The notes beneath the pieces are model-generated. The model ran no database searches and was not told the origin of the DNA. It worked only from the letters and a program-made list of their open reading frames with translations. From NCBI GenBank assembly GCA_964577365.1, contig CAZNYP010000004.1, forward strand, positions 3,078-67,077: a DNA stretch of 64,000 bases, read 5' to 3'. The stretch comes from JAGOVB01 sp964577365 (GTDB lineage Bacteria; Patescibacteriota; Minisyncoccia; Phycocordibacterales; PALSA-1337). How positions within the stretch are numbered: the first letter of the stretch is position 1; every line of letters starts with the position of its first letter. The position numbers and the translations under genes are program-made. This document shows positions 48,882 through 55,889 of the stretch, piece after piece.

Positions 48882-50345
48882 TTATACTATATATTTTTTG
48901 ATATCAGCCTCAGTTCCCCCCACTTTTTTATGTGGATTAAATTTTCCATTCGGATCAAAGATCTTTTTTATTTGTTCAAACACTCCATAGAGCTCATCGC
49001 CATAAAATTCTTTCAAAAAAGGTGTGCGGATGATACCGTCACTGTGATCTGCGGAGAGATTCCCTCCGAGAGATTTTATGAGTGCGACCACTTCGCGGGT
49101 AAATGCGATGATTTTGTCGGCTACTGTAGGATCCTTGAAGTCAAAAATCGGAATGATGCGTAGTGCACCATCAGCGATATGTCCGTGAAAGGCATAGCGG
49201 AGGCCAAACTTTTCGACGATCGACACGAGTCCCGGGACAAATCGATCAAAATTCTCCACCGGTACGATACTGTCCTCGACACACGGCACGGCTCGCTCTC
49301 CCTCACGATGATGATCGCGGACAAGGCTGTATGATGAGCGGCGAATCTTCCAGGCAGCCTCTACAACTGCAGTATCCGTCACTTTTTCTCCTCCTATATC
49401 CACCTCAGTATCAAACTGGGCCAAAATGAGCGCAGTAGTCTCTGCAGTGAAAAATCGCTCGATCTTCTCGGCTTCTGGTTTCATAAAGTTGCGAGCACAT
49501 TCAAAGGTATGCACATCAAATGTTTCTACACTCTCTGGATTGTGTGCGAGAATTTGCTTTAAAATGTTTGGTAAATCGTGGATGGAATTGATTGGGATAA
49601 TGTAAAGAACTGTATTTTTTGGGATGGGAACGAGTTTCAATACTGCTTTAGTGACGATGCCGAGTGTTCCCTGAGTTCCCACAAAAAGTGGAGTGAGATC
49701 GATATTTTCTCCCTGCATGATACGGTCCAGACGGTATCCCGATGCTACTTTCTTTACCTGCCCCATAGCGTGGCGCAATTTGTCTGCATATTTGTGATGG
49801 AGATCGACGAGGGATTTTTCATACTCAGTCGTAGGAGCGTGTGGACCAGTACTCACGACCTCACCATGTGCGAGGACGACATCGAGGGCGAGGACATTGT
49901 CGATCGTCGCACCAAAGCGGAGACTCTTTTCACCCGAGGCATTGTTCCCGATCATTCCCCCGATACCAGCGATGAGATGTGATGATGGATATGGTGCAAA
50001 CATGAGGCCATGCGCCTTTGCTGCTTCCTCTATATCACGAAAATACGCACCAGTCTCTACGGTAGCGGTCTGCGTGCTAGGATCTATCTCTATCTTGTTC
50101 ATGTATTTGGTGAGATTCATGATGTAGCCTTCGGTGAGTGATCCTCCGGTCATACAGGTTCCTCCGGCACGCACCGATATACTCTCGCCTGGCCCCACCC
50201 CCTTTACGAGCTCGATAATATCAGAAACATTTTTTGGAAAATACACTCCCTTCGGTCTTACTTTGAAAATACTGGCATCGGTCGCATGTTCTATCAGGAC
50301 TTTTTCGTCTTGAGAAAAATCACCAGAAAAATTTTGGATTTGCAT
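48882..50345 (-). CDS. FAD-linked oxidase (GlcD/D-lactate dehydrogenase family)
   Basis: 487 residues. FAD_binding_4 domain at the N-terminus (RPKGVYFPKNVSDIIELVKG, ISVRAGGTCMTGGSLTEGYI, GGMIGNNASGEKSLRFGATI, GTQGTLGIVTKAVLKLVPIP) and FAD-oxidase C domain with the substrate-site HGHIADGALRIIPIF and the later SADHSDGIIRTPFLKEFYG. Oxidises a 2-hydroxy acid such as D-lactate or glycolate; substrate is not decided. TAAAAT (50352-50357) lies 6 nt before the ATG. Ends 7 nt before the GTG of the following gene. Confidence 0.9.
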   Translation of the reverse strand: MQIQNFSGDFSQDEKVLIEHATDASIFKVRPKGVYFPKNVSDIIELVKGVGPGESISVRAGGTCMTGGSLTEGYIMNLTKYMNKIEIDPSTQTATVETGAYFRDIEEAAKAHGLMFAPYPSSHLIAGIGGMIGNNASGEKSLRFGATIDNVLALDVVLAHGEVVSTGPHAPTTEYEKSLVDLHHKYADKLRHAMGQVKKVASGYRLDRIMQGENIDLTPLFVGTQGTLGIVTKAVLKLVPIPKNTVLYIIPINSIHDLPNILKQILAHNPESVETFDVHTFECARNFMKPEAEKIERFFTAETTALILAQFDTEVDIGGEKVTDTAVVEAAWKIRRSSYSLVRDHHREGERAVPCVEDSIVPVENFDRFVPGLVSIVEKFGLRYAFHGHIADGALRIIPIFDFKDPTVADKIIAFTREVVALIKSLGGNLSADHSDGIIRTPFLKEFYGDELYGVFEQIKKIFDPNGKFNPHKKVGGTEADIKKYIV

Positions 50346-50361
50346 ATGGGTATTTTAGCAT

Positions 50362-50394
50362 AAAGAAAAACAGGCCCCCGTCGTGGGGGCCTGT
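50362..50394 (-). terminator. terminator of the 50410-51273 orphan
   Basis: Stem ACAGGCCCCC/GGGGGCCTGT with a 5-nt loop; minus-strand tail TTTTTCTTT. It stands between the orphan and the FAD oxidase promoter. Confidence 0.88.
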
Positions 50395-50409
50395 CCTGTG
50401 TATACGAGG

Positions 50410-51273
50410 TCACTTTCCCTCGAACTTGTCAGCGAGTGCAGTCCATGTCTGTGCAGCCTCGCGGGCTACCCGGAGAATGTTGAGGAGCTCGGGAGCCGCT
50501 TTACACTCTGCGAGATTGAGATTATCAAGATCCTCGAGGAGAGGTCTGAGTTCCCTCAAAGATGCCTCACCGCGTTCGGCCGCACGACTTGCACGACCCA
50601 GTAGAACCCTCGTTGGTCCCACCATCTTCGACAGAGGTGGTGCAGCGAGCGCAATATAGTTAGGTTGAGTTTTTGGTGTCTCCACAGGAACAACAGGTTG
50701 TGGTCTGAGCACCCTTACAGCAGGCCTCACCGCAGGAGACGGTGCTGGCGGTACCGCCGACACTTCCTCCTTACCCGAAACTTCGGGACGTGGGGGCGGA
50801 GTCGGTGGAGGTGGAACACCTCGCCCGAGCACGACATTAGGTGCATGACCAGGACTCCGCTGGACAGGGACATGTCGTTCTGTCTCGATGGCTCCTTCCG
50901 GTTCACAGACGAACTCGATCTCGGGATACCGATCCGAACTACCTACGAACTTCACTCTACCGAGGAGTTCTGCCCGGTTAACGGAAGCTTCGGATACTCG
51001 GCACGACAGGACGACTGGTCTCCCATCGGCAGAAGTACGAAGCTTGGCCGTTCCATCTGGTGCCACTTCGAGCTGAAGTGCTCCCGGCGGACTGACCTTT
51101 CCGAACACCCTCTGCTTGTTGTAGAGTCCGTTATTTATGTTTACAAATGGTAACGGATCGAGAAACGCTCGAGCGAGTTGCCCTGCAGCGACCGGATCTT
51201 GGCCCGGTCCCGTAACCGTAATGTTGAAAAGATTGAAGGTTCTCACACCTCCTTTCCCGTTTTTTTCTGACAT
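50410..51273 (-). CDS. orphan protein, 287 aa, unknown function
   Basis: 287 residues. N-terminal domain about 1-140 (TFNLFNITVTGPGQDPVAAG, then ARAFLDPLPFVNINNGLYNK, beta-rich), a Pro-rich linker about 150-205 (GVPPPPTPPPRPEVSGKEEV), and a C-terminal helical region about 215-287 (RVLLGRASRAAERGEASLRE). No signal peptide. High G+C, AAAGGAAAG about 6 nt before the ATG at 51273, and a strong private terminator. Its promoter region faces that of the DUF4105 gene. Not recognised; two folded modules and a flexible linker suggest a scaffold-like protein. Confidence 0.7.
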   Translation of the reverse strand: MSEKNGKGGVRTFNLFNITVTGPGQDPVAAGQLARAFLDPLPFVNINNGLYNKQRVFGKVSPPGALQLEVAPDGTAKLRTSADGRPVVLSCRVSEASVNRAELLGRVKFVGSSDRYPEIEFVCEPEGAIETERHVPVQRSPGHAPNVVLGRGVPPPPTPPPRPEVSGKEEVSAVPPAPSPAVRPAVRVLRPQPVVPVETPKTQPNYIALAAPPLSKMVGPTRVLLGRASRAAERGEASLRELRPLLEDLDNLNLAECKAAPELLNILRVAREAAQTWTALADKFEGK

Positions 51274-51356
51274 ACTGGCTTTCCTTTCAGTTTGGCATGG
51301 TTTACCGCAAAAAGCTCTGAAGGTATACTACGCCTTTAAATATAAAAATCAAATAG

Positions 51357-51362
51357 TATACT
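51357..51362 (+). promoter_or_regulatory. -10 box deciding the DUF4105 gene start
   Basis: TATACT; ATG codons follow at 3 nt (51366) and 6 nt (51369). The 6-nt rule seen across the window favours 51369. Confidence 0.5.
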
Positions 51363-51368
51363 TATATG

Positions 51369-52178
51369 ATGAAATACATAAAATACGCGCTCGCTGTCTT
51401 GGTTCTCTCTTTTATTGTATTCAAACTTGTTATGTCTCCTTCAAACGATCGCGACTGGAATACCGATCAGGCTATCCTTTCCTATGCGACGATTCACGGT
51501 GACATCGTGCGCATCTACAATATCCGCAATTTCACCTACACCTCACCAACCGAGTTCACTCCTGCATACTATGACCGGACGGTGAGTGTGAGAGACATCA
51601 CCAAAGCCTGGTACATGGTAGAGCCATTTTCTGGTATCCCAGGCTCTGCACATACATTTGTGAGTTTCGAGTTAAAAGACGGCACCTATATCGCGATCTC
51701 AGTAGAAATCCGAAAAGAAAAAGGTGAAAAATACCATCCCGTACGCGGACTATTTGACCAGTACGAGCTCATGTACGTGATCGGTGATGAACGCGATCTC
51801 ATAAAACTCCGTTCGAATTACCGCAAGGACCAAGTCTATCTATATCCAGTAAAGGCAGAGCCAGCAAAAGTCCAAGCCCTCTTTCTCGACATGATCCATC
51901 GAGCGAACCGACTAAAGGACCACCCTGAGTTTTACAATACCCTCACCAATACTTGTACGACAAATATCGTCTCACACATTCGACGCATTTCTGATATAAA
52001 GATTTCTCCTTTCAACCTAAAAGTTCTTTTCCCAGAGTATTCAGACGAACTCGCATACAAACATGGGCTCATCGATACCGATCTGTCGTTTGAAGAAGCA
52101 CGCAAAAAATATCACATCAATGACCGTGCGATGAAATACGGTGACTCGGATATGTTTTCGAGGATGATACGGGATTAG
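51369..52178 (+). CDS. DUF4105-domain membrane-anchored protein
   Basis: 269 residues. N-terminal anchor (YIKYALAVLVLSFIVFKLVM), then a DUF4105/Lnb N-terminal-type domain: DITKAWYMVEPFSGIPGSAH with TFVSFELKDGTYIAISVEIR, and later NTLTNTCTTNIVSHIRRI whose Cys with the upstream His could be a papain-like catalytic pair. In Lnb relatives this domain is tied to lipoprotein acyl transfer; here only the soluble domain and anchor exist. A start at 51366 adds one Met. Confidence 0.8.
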   Translation: MKYIKYALAVLVLSFIVFKLVMSPSNDRDWNTDQAILSYATIHGDIVRIYNIRNFTYTSPTEFTPAYYDRTVSVRDITKAWYMVEPFSGIPGSAHTFVSFELKDGTYIAISVEIRKEKGEKYHPVRGLFDQYELMYVIGDERDLIKLRSNYRKDQVYLYPVKAEPAKVQALFLDMIHRANRLKDHPEFYNTLTNTCTTNIVSHIRRISDIKISPFNLKVLFPEYSDELAYKHGLIDTDLSFEEARKKYHINDRAMKYGDSDMFSRMIRD

Positions 52179-52181
52179 CTT

Positions 52182-52757
52182 TCACCGCTTCCTTTTGATG
52201 AGGACGGTCATGACGGTGTTCATCACAATCATAACCACAGAATGAAGTGTGGTGGCGATATTGTATGTTTGTAGCGAAAAGAGCGTGAGAATATGACGCG
52301 ACACATTCATCTCATAGAGACGTGGTCTCTCCGAATCAGAATGTGTCCACGTCTTTCGTAGTGTAGGAATAAACGCGACAATATCGATGAGTACCACGAT
52401 CACTACTGAGACGGTTGGGTCCTTTGTCAGGATCCATGGAACGAGCCCGAGGAGTGCGACTACTAGAAAATAATGATCAATTTTTCTGATAGGCCCCGCT
52501 CTTCCTTTGAATAGATACTTGAGTGAGAAGAGAAATATGAGTATGGTAAACCCTTCTGCCACTCCAGTAGGCAACGCACCGATACCGGCACCTTTTACGA
52601 GACCACCAAAAAAAGTAGTCATCGATACGATAGACCAGATAAACCATGTATATGGATGCGGGTGTACACGCTCACGCACCACATCACGCAAATATGATAT
52701 GTTTCCAATTACTGCGAGTAACGTGGCGCAGACGGCTAGGATTTCTTTTATGTACAT
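52182..52757 (-). CDS. multi-span membrane protein, PQ-loop-like
   Basis: 191 residues, about six membrane helices. Two repeats with similar motifs, ISYLRDVVRERVHPHPYTWF and AFIPTLRKTWTHSDSERP, resemble PQ-loop/SWEET half-repeats where a proline kinks the first helix. A transporter role is possible but unproven. TATTAT lies 7 nt before the ATG. Confidence 0.65.
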   Translation of the reverse strand: MYIKEILAVCATLLAVIGNISYLRDVVRERVHPHPYTWFIWSIVSMTTFFGGLVKGAGIGALPTGVAEGFTILIFLFSLKYLFKGRAGPIRKIDHYFLVVALLGLVPWILTKDPTVSVVIVVLIDIVAFIPTLRKTWTHSDSERPRLYEMNVSRHILTLFSLQTYNIATTLHSVVMIVMNTVMTVLIKRKR

Positions 52758-52798
52758 TATGAAAATAATACCACAGGTACAATATCCCGCTTGCGATT

Positions 52799-53434
52799 TT
52801 ATTTATGCGTCGCCAGTGCCACCTTGATACCGAGCGCAATGAGAACGGCTCCGGTTGCTCGCTCGACATAGTGTTGCACTTTTCCGACACGCTTTCGAAT
52901 GAGTGTGTTTGAGAAAAATAGAGATACGAGGGCAAACCAAACAAATGTAATGGTCATCATTTCAATACCAAAGAGAAACTGTATTAGTTTTGGAGTAGCG
53001 GGATCGATCACTTGTGTAAATAGAGCGAGGAAAAAGAGAGTCGCTTTTGGATTCAATGCATTAGTCAAAAACCCTATTTTAAATGATGCCCACGCACTGA
53101 TATCAGGGCGAGCTGCATCCTGTACTTCTGATTCGGGAGCTGCCTTTGCGCGGAGAGACTTGTACCCGATGTATATGAGGTACCCAGCTCCGATGAATTT
53201 TATAACATTAAATAAAACGATTGATTTGGAAATGACGAGACCTATTCCCAGGAGTGAGTATGCGACATGGACCATGATCCCCACCGCAATACCGATCGAA
53301 GTGTATATTCCCGTTTTTCTAGAATATATGATGCTGTTTCGGACAACCATAGCAAAGTCAGGCCCAGGACTCACTACAGCGAGTAGGTGGACAAAAGCGA
53401 CGGTTGCGAATGTGGCGATAATTGGTGTGATCAT
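52799..53434 (-). CDS. LysE family amino-acid exporter
   Basis: 211 residues, six membrane helices. VSPGPDFAMVVRNSIIYSRK (family signature with GPD), TGIYTSIGIAVGIMVHVAYS, LIYIGYKSLRAK and FKIGFLTNALNPKATLFFLA are typical of LysE/RhtB exporters. TATAGT (53441-53446) lies 6 nt before the ATG. Another exporter of the AlaE type is about 1 kb away. Confidence 0.92.
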   Translation of the reverse strand: MITPIIATFATVAFVHLLAVVSPGPDFAMVVRNSIIYSRKTGIYTSIGIAVGIMVHVAYSLLGIGLVISKSIVLFNVIKFIGAGYLIYIGYKSLRAKAAPESEVQDAARPDISAWASFKIGFLTNALNPKATLFFLALFTQVIDPATPKLIQFLFGIEMMTITFVWFALVSLFFSNTLIRKRVGKVQHYVERATGAVLIALGIKVALATHK

Positions 53435-53454
53435 AATTACACTATATCACGTAT

Positions 53455-53484
53455 AGAAAAACCCGGCCTCTAGGGCCGGGTTTA
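53455..53484 (-). terminator. terminator of the 53498-54136 orphan
   Basis: Stem AAACCCGGCC/GGCCGGGTTT; minus-strand tail TTTTTC. It is directly upstream of the lysE -10 box. Confidence 0.85.
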
Positions 53485-53497
53485 AGCGATTTCATGA

Positions 53498-54136
53498 CTA
53501 GGTGTACATGTAATCCCGAATCTGCGTGACCAATTCCCTCACGAGATATTGGTCCAAACGTGTGTCCTTCGGTAAAAATCGTGAAAAAGGATTGTCATTC
53601 CCTTCACGAAAGTCTCGTAAGGGCCTCGTATCACTTGCTTTACCGGGGAATCGATTTGCTGCCCAACGTGACAGACCAAATCCGTTATGTACCTGCTGTA
53701 ACAACGCTCCATTTTGGCTCACCAAGTAGGTAAAACGGAAGCGCGCGGCTTGACCACTATGGCTGATGGGGTTGTATTCTATTCTGCGATCAACTGTGTG
53801 CTTGTTGATTGGCCACTCATCGAGGTGTAGGAGCAACAGATCCTGTTCAACACCCTCCCGAAGGTAACCGTTGCCAATACTGTGGCCTGTTGAGATGACC
53901 CACCCACCACCCTTAAAGCGAGTCCGCGCAGCGAATACCTTCTGGTAACGCATCGCTGCCACACGTGTTGAGTGATGGTCGGAATCATCACCGATGAATC
54001 CTCCGAACCATGCCCCCTCTATGGGGGTAGCATCTAATCTGAGAATGAGGCCTTTGGTGATGTGCTGAATAGCTTCTGTAGCCGAATATCCTTTTGTGGT
54101 GCGAGCTACTTTTCTTGATTGAATGGTCTTTGGCAC
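53498..54136 (-). CDS. orphan protein, 212 aa, unknown function
   Basis: 212 residues, GTG start at 54136 preceded by AAAGGATTT, a good ribosome binding site. Soluble and Arg/His-rich: RLDATPIEGAWFGGFIGDDS, VISTGHSIGNGYLREGVEQD, LLLLHLDEWPINKHTVDRRI and NGFGLSRWAANRFPGK. TATAGT about 60 nt upstream (TTTGTT-17-TATAGT) implies a leader of about 55 nt, matching the 31951 orphan. Own terminator. Not recognised. Confidence 0.7.
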   Translation of the reverse strand: MPKTIQSRKVARTTKGYSATEAIQHITKGLILRLDATPIEGAWFGGFIGDDSDHHSTRVAAMRYQKVFAARTRFKGGGWVISTGHSIGNGYLREGVEQDLLLLHLDEWPINKHTVDRRIEYNPISHSGQAARFRFTYLVSQNGALLQQVHNGFGLSRWAANRFPGKASDTRPLRDFREGNDNPFSRFLPKDTRLDQYLVRELVTQIRDYMYT

Positions 54137-54230
54137 AAATCCTTTCTTAAGATAGACTTGATTGTCATCTTTTCTAACGTGACTATACCATACGATTTTG
54201 CAAAAACAAATCTGATTTTACGAGCTGAAT

Positions 54231-54641
54231 TTAGACCCTACACATCTTCCTCATCCAGTCTAGGAATATACCGTATGGTCTACCTGTAAATCCTGACACC
54301 AATGTTGCAACGACACATGCAGAAATTACTTTATGCATTGGAGTTCCAAGGATCGTGAGAACAAGAAAAACTAACGGCACTCGATAAAGTATAAAAACCA
54401 AAGAGTCACGTACAATCTGATGTAGTCGAGCTGATTTCCACATGCCAAGCTTACCACCTATCCAAAATCGTGTACGGCTATATGGTTCTACCGTAATTAT
54501 GTTTGGAATGATCATAATAAGTCTACCTCTCCAAAACACTGACCATGGAATAGCCGAAAAGACAACTTCGACAAAGAAAGCTGTCATGATAATGAAGAGA
54601 TTCAGAGCGACGGTATCAACCAGAAAACGTTTAACATTCAT
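54231..54641 (-). CDS. AlaE-like L-alanine exporter
   Basis: 136 residues from ATG 54641. Four membrane helices in the AlaE arrangement: VDTVALNLFIIMTAFFVEVV, a loop with ITVEPYSRTRFW, VFILYRVPLVFLVLTILGTP and the C-terminal signature TGRPYGIFLDWMRKMCRV, which parallels the GAVYGYFLDYCRRLFKV end I recall for E. coli AlaE. TATAAT (54648-54653) is 6 nt upstream, which supports this ATG over one further upstream. Confidence 0.8.
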   Translation of the reverse strand: MNVKRFLVDTVALNLFIIMTAFFVEVVFSAIPWSVFWRGRLIMIIPNIITVEPYSRTRFWIGGKLGMWKSARLHQIVRDSLVFILYRVPLVFLVLTILGTPMHKVISACVVATLVSGFTGRPYGIFLDWMRKMCRV

Positions 54642-54647
54642 CCCAGC

Positions 54648-54653
54648 ATTATA
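54648..54653 (-). promoter_or_regulatory. -10 box of leaderless alaE-like promoter
   Basis: TATAAT, then GCTGGG, then ATG 54641; TTGGTA 18 nt upstream. Confidence 0.6.
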
Positions 54654-54678
54654 CGCCAATCAATACGCATATACCAAT

Positions 54679-55290
54679 TTACCTATCACAATTCACTACT
54701 TTTGTTGTAGATATAAAAGTAACAGGCTTTGTTATCTTTGGAATTTGGCCAATATAGAATGGTTCTGACAGGCTCGATGTGGTAGCACACATCTTTCCAG
54801 GCACGGTTGACTGAACAGTCACCGCCACCTTGTCTGCTTTTTCTTCTACTTTTACTATTTCAATTGAATAGCCACCAGAAGCGATGGTACCCGCAAAAGC
54901 TGCGATGATAGTACTTTTCGAAAAATCAACAGAGGGCAATTCTGGGACGCTTCTATATGTTGAATATACTTTGTTCCAAGTATCCTTCCACTGTTCTTGG
55001 TTGTTTACAACGATGTTTTCTTTTTTCTCATATCCAGAATTCCCACCTGCTTTGACAAGAGATACTTTTAAATCTTTAACAACACTGGCGTCCGGTGATG
55101 TAGAGACATCTTTTGTTGTGTCTCTAACGGTAGGAGTCTTTGATATTTGAATACTTGTCTCAGAAAGATTGAGATTTTTTACCTCTTGATACTGAGCACC
55201 AATGAAAAAGGTCAGTGTAGGCAAAATCCCTATAAAGAAAACAATAGCGGCTAACTTTGAGTACCACGTGACTTTGTTAAATTTGATCAT
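54679..55290 (-). CDS. PrcB-like domain lipoprotein/anchored protein
   Basis: 203 residues. N-terminal membrane segment (KLAAIVFFIGILPTLTFFIG), Ser/Thr-rich linker, then a domain like the PrcB C-terminal family: NIVVNNQEQWKDTWNKVY, VDFSKSTIIAAFAGTIASGG then YSIEIVKVEEKADKVAVTVQ and a closing IPKITKPVTFISTTKVVNC. In Treponema PrcB is a subunit of a surface protease complex; no protease partner is here. TACAAT lies 6 nt before the ATG. Confidence 0.8.
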   Translation of the reverse strand: MIKFNKVTWYSKLAAIVFFIGILPTLTFFIGAQYQEVKNLNLSETSIQISKTPTVRDTTKDVSTSPDASVVKDLKVSLVKAGGNSGYEKKENIVVNNQEQWKDTWNKVYSTYRSVPELPSVDFSKSTIIAAFAGTIASGGYSIEIVKVEEKADKVAVTVQSTVPGKMCATTSSLSEPFYIGQIPKITKPVTFISTTKVVNCDR

Positions 55291-55296
55291 TGGTTA

Positions 55297-55302
55297 ATTG
55301 TA
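55297..55302 (-). promoter_or_regulatory. -10 box of leaderless PrcB-like gene
   Basis: TACAAT, then TAACCA, then ATG 55290. Confidence 0.5.
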
Positions 55303-55393
55303 CCACTATTCAGTTACTCCGCTGAATTTTTTTATCTTTTTAACCACTTCTCGCAGTACTCTGCTCGAAGCGATTTTTACACTTAAAAATCGG

Positions 55394-55464
55394 CTGCGGG
55401 ACTTGGAATCGAACCAAAATTTTCGCTTTCAGAGAGCGACGTCCTACCTTTAGACGATCCCGCA
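55394..55464 (-). tRNA. tRNA-Gln (CUG)
   Basis: 71-nt cloverleaf: acceptor TGCGGGA/TCCCGCA, D-arm GTCT/GGAC, anticodon stem TCGCT/AGCGA with loop CTCTGAA (anticodon CTG), T-loop TTCGATT, discriminator G. Complements the UUG isoacceptor at 1366-1436. Confidence 0.95.
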
Positions 55465-55511
55465 ATATATAAACAATCCATATAAAATACCCTAAAACAC
55501 ACACATATTCA

Positions 55512-55536
55512 AGTTTTGACAAAACTCATAATAGTA
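55512..55536 (+). promoter_or_regulatory. promoter with inverted repeat around the -35
   Basis: TTGACA (55516-55521) is embedded in the inverted repeat AGTTTTGACAAAACT (55512-55526); TATTGT-like -10 follows about 16-17 nt later. It could be an operator-controlled promoter for the 94-residue orphan. Confidence 0.45.
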
Positions 55537-55554
55537 GTATTGTGTATTTGTGCT

Positions 55555-55839
55555 ATGAAGAACACCATCGAAGTCCACCCGGCAACTAAGAAACGTTTGC
55601 TTGAGATGTACCTTCTCATTTACCTCTATTGCGACGAAGTCGCAGTCAAACACGCACGACTTGCGCGTGTGACCAAGACAACTCTCAAAGCTCAGACGAG
55701 GTGCTGGCCACCGCTCTGTAGCCTCCTGCTGTTCTGTCGAGAGAAAGTCATCAAAGAAGAACGGTTTGAGAGAATCCACATTCCCAATCTCGCAACATTG
55801 TCCTCTGACGAGATCCTCGTTGCGATCATCAGATCATGA
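55555..55839 (+). CDS. orphan protein, 94 aa, unknown function
   Basis: 94 residues, helical, basic, with three cysteines (YCDEVA, RCWPPLCSLLLFC). VHPATKKRLLEMYLLIYLYC begins it and LATLSSDEILVAIIRS ends it. G+C is raised relative to pyrG; it ends before a 13-bp perfect hairpin. The ATG at 55555 was chosen as the first one downstream of the -35/-10 element. Cysteine pattern CWPPLC could bind metal. Not recognised. Confidence 0.6.
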   Translation: MKNTIEVHPATKKRLLEMYLLIYLYCDEVAVKHARLARVTKTTLKAQTRCWPPLCSLLLFCREKVIKEERFERIHIPNLATLSSDEILVAIIRS

Positions 55840-55854
55840 TCAGCCCGACTGCAG

Positions 55855-55889
55855 ACCGGCCGCCAGTGTACTGGCGGCCGGTATTTTTT
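55855..55889 (+). terminator. terminator of the 55555-55839 orphan
   Basis: Perfect 13-bp stem ACCGGCCGCCAGT/ACTGGCGGCCGGT with a 2-nt loop and ATTTTTT; it reaches the stop codon of the convergent pyrG. Confidence 0.9.
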
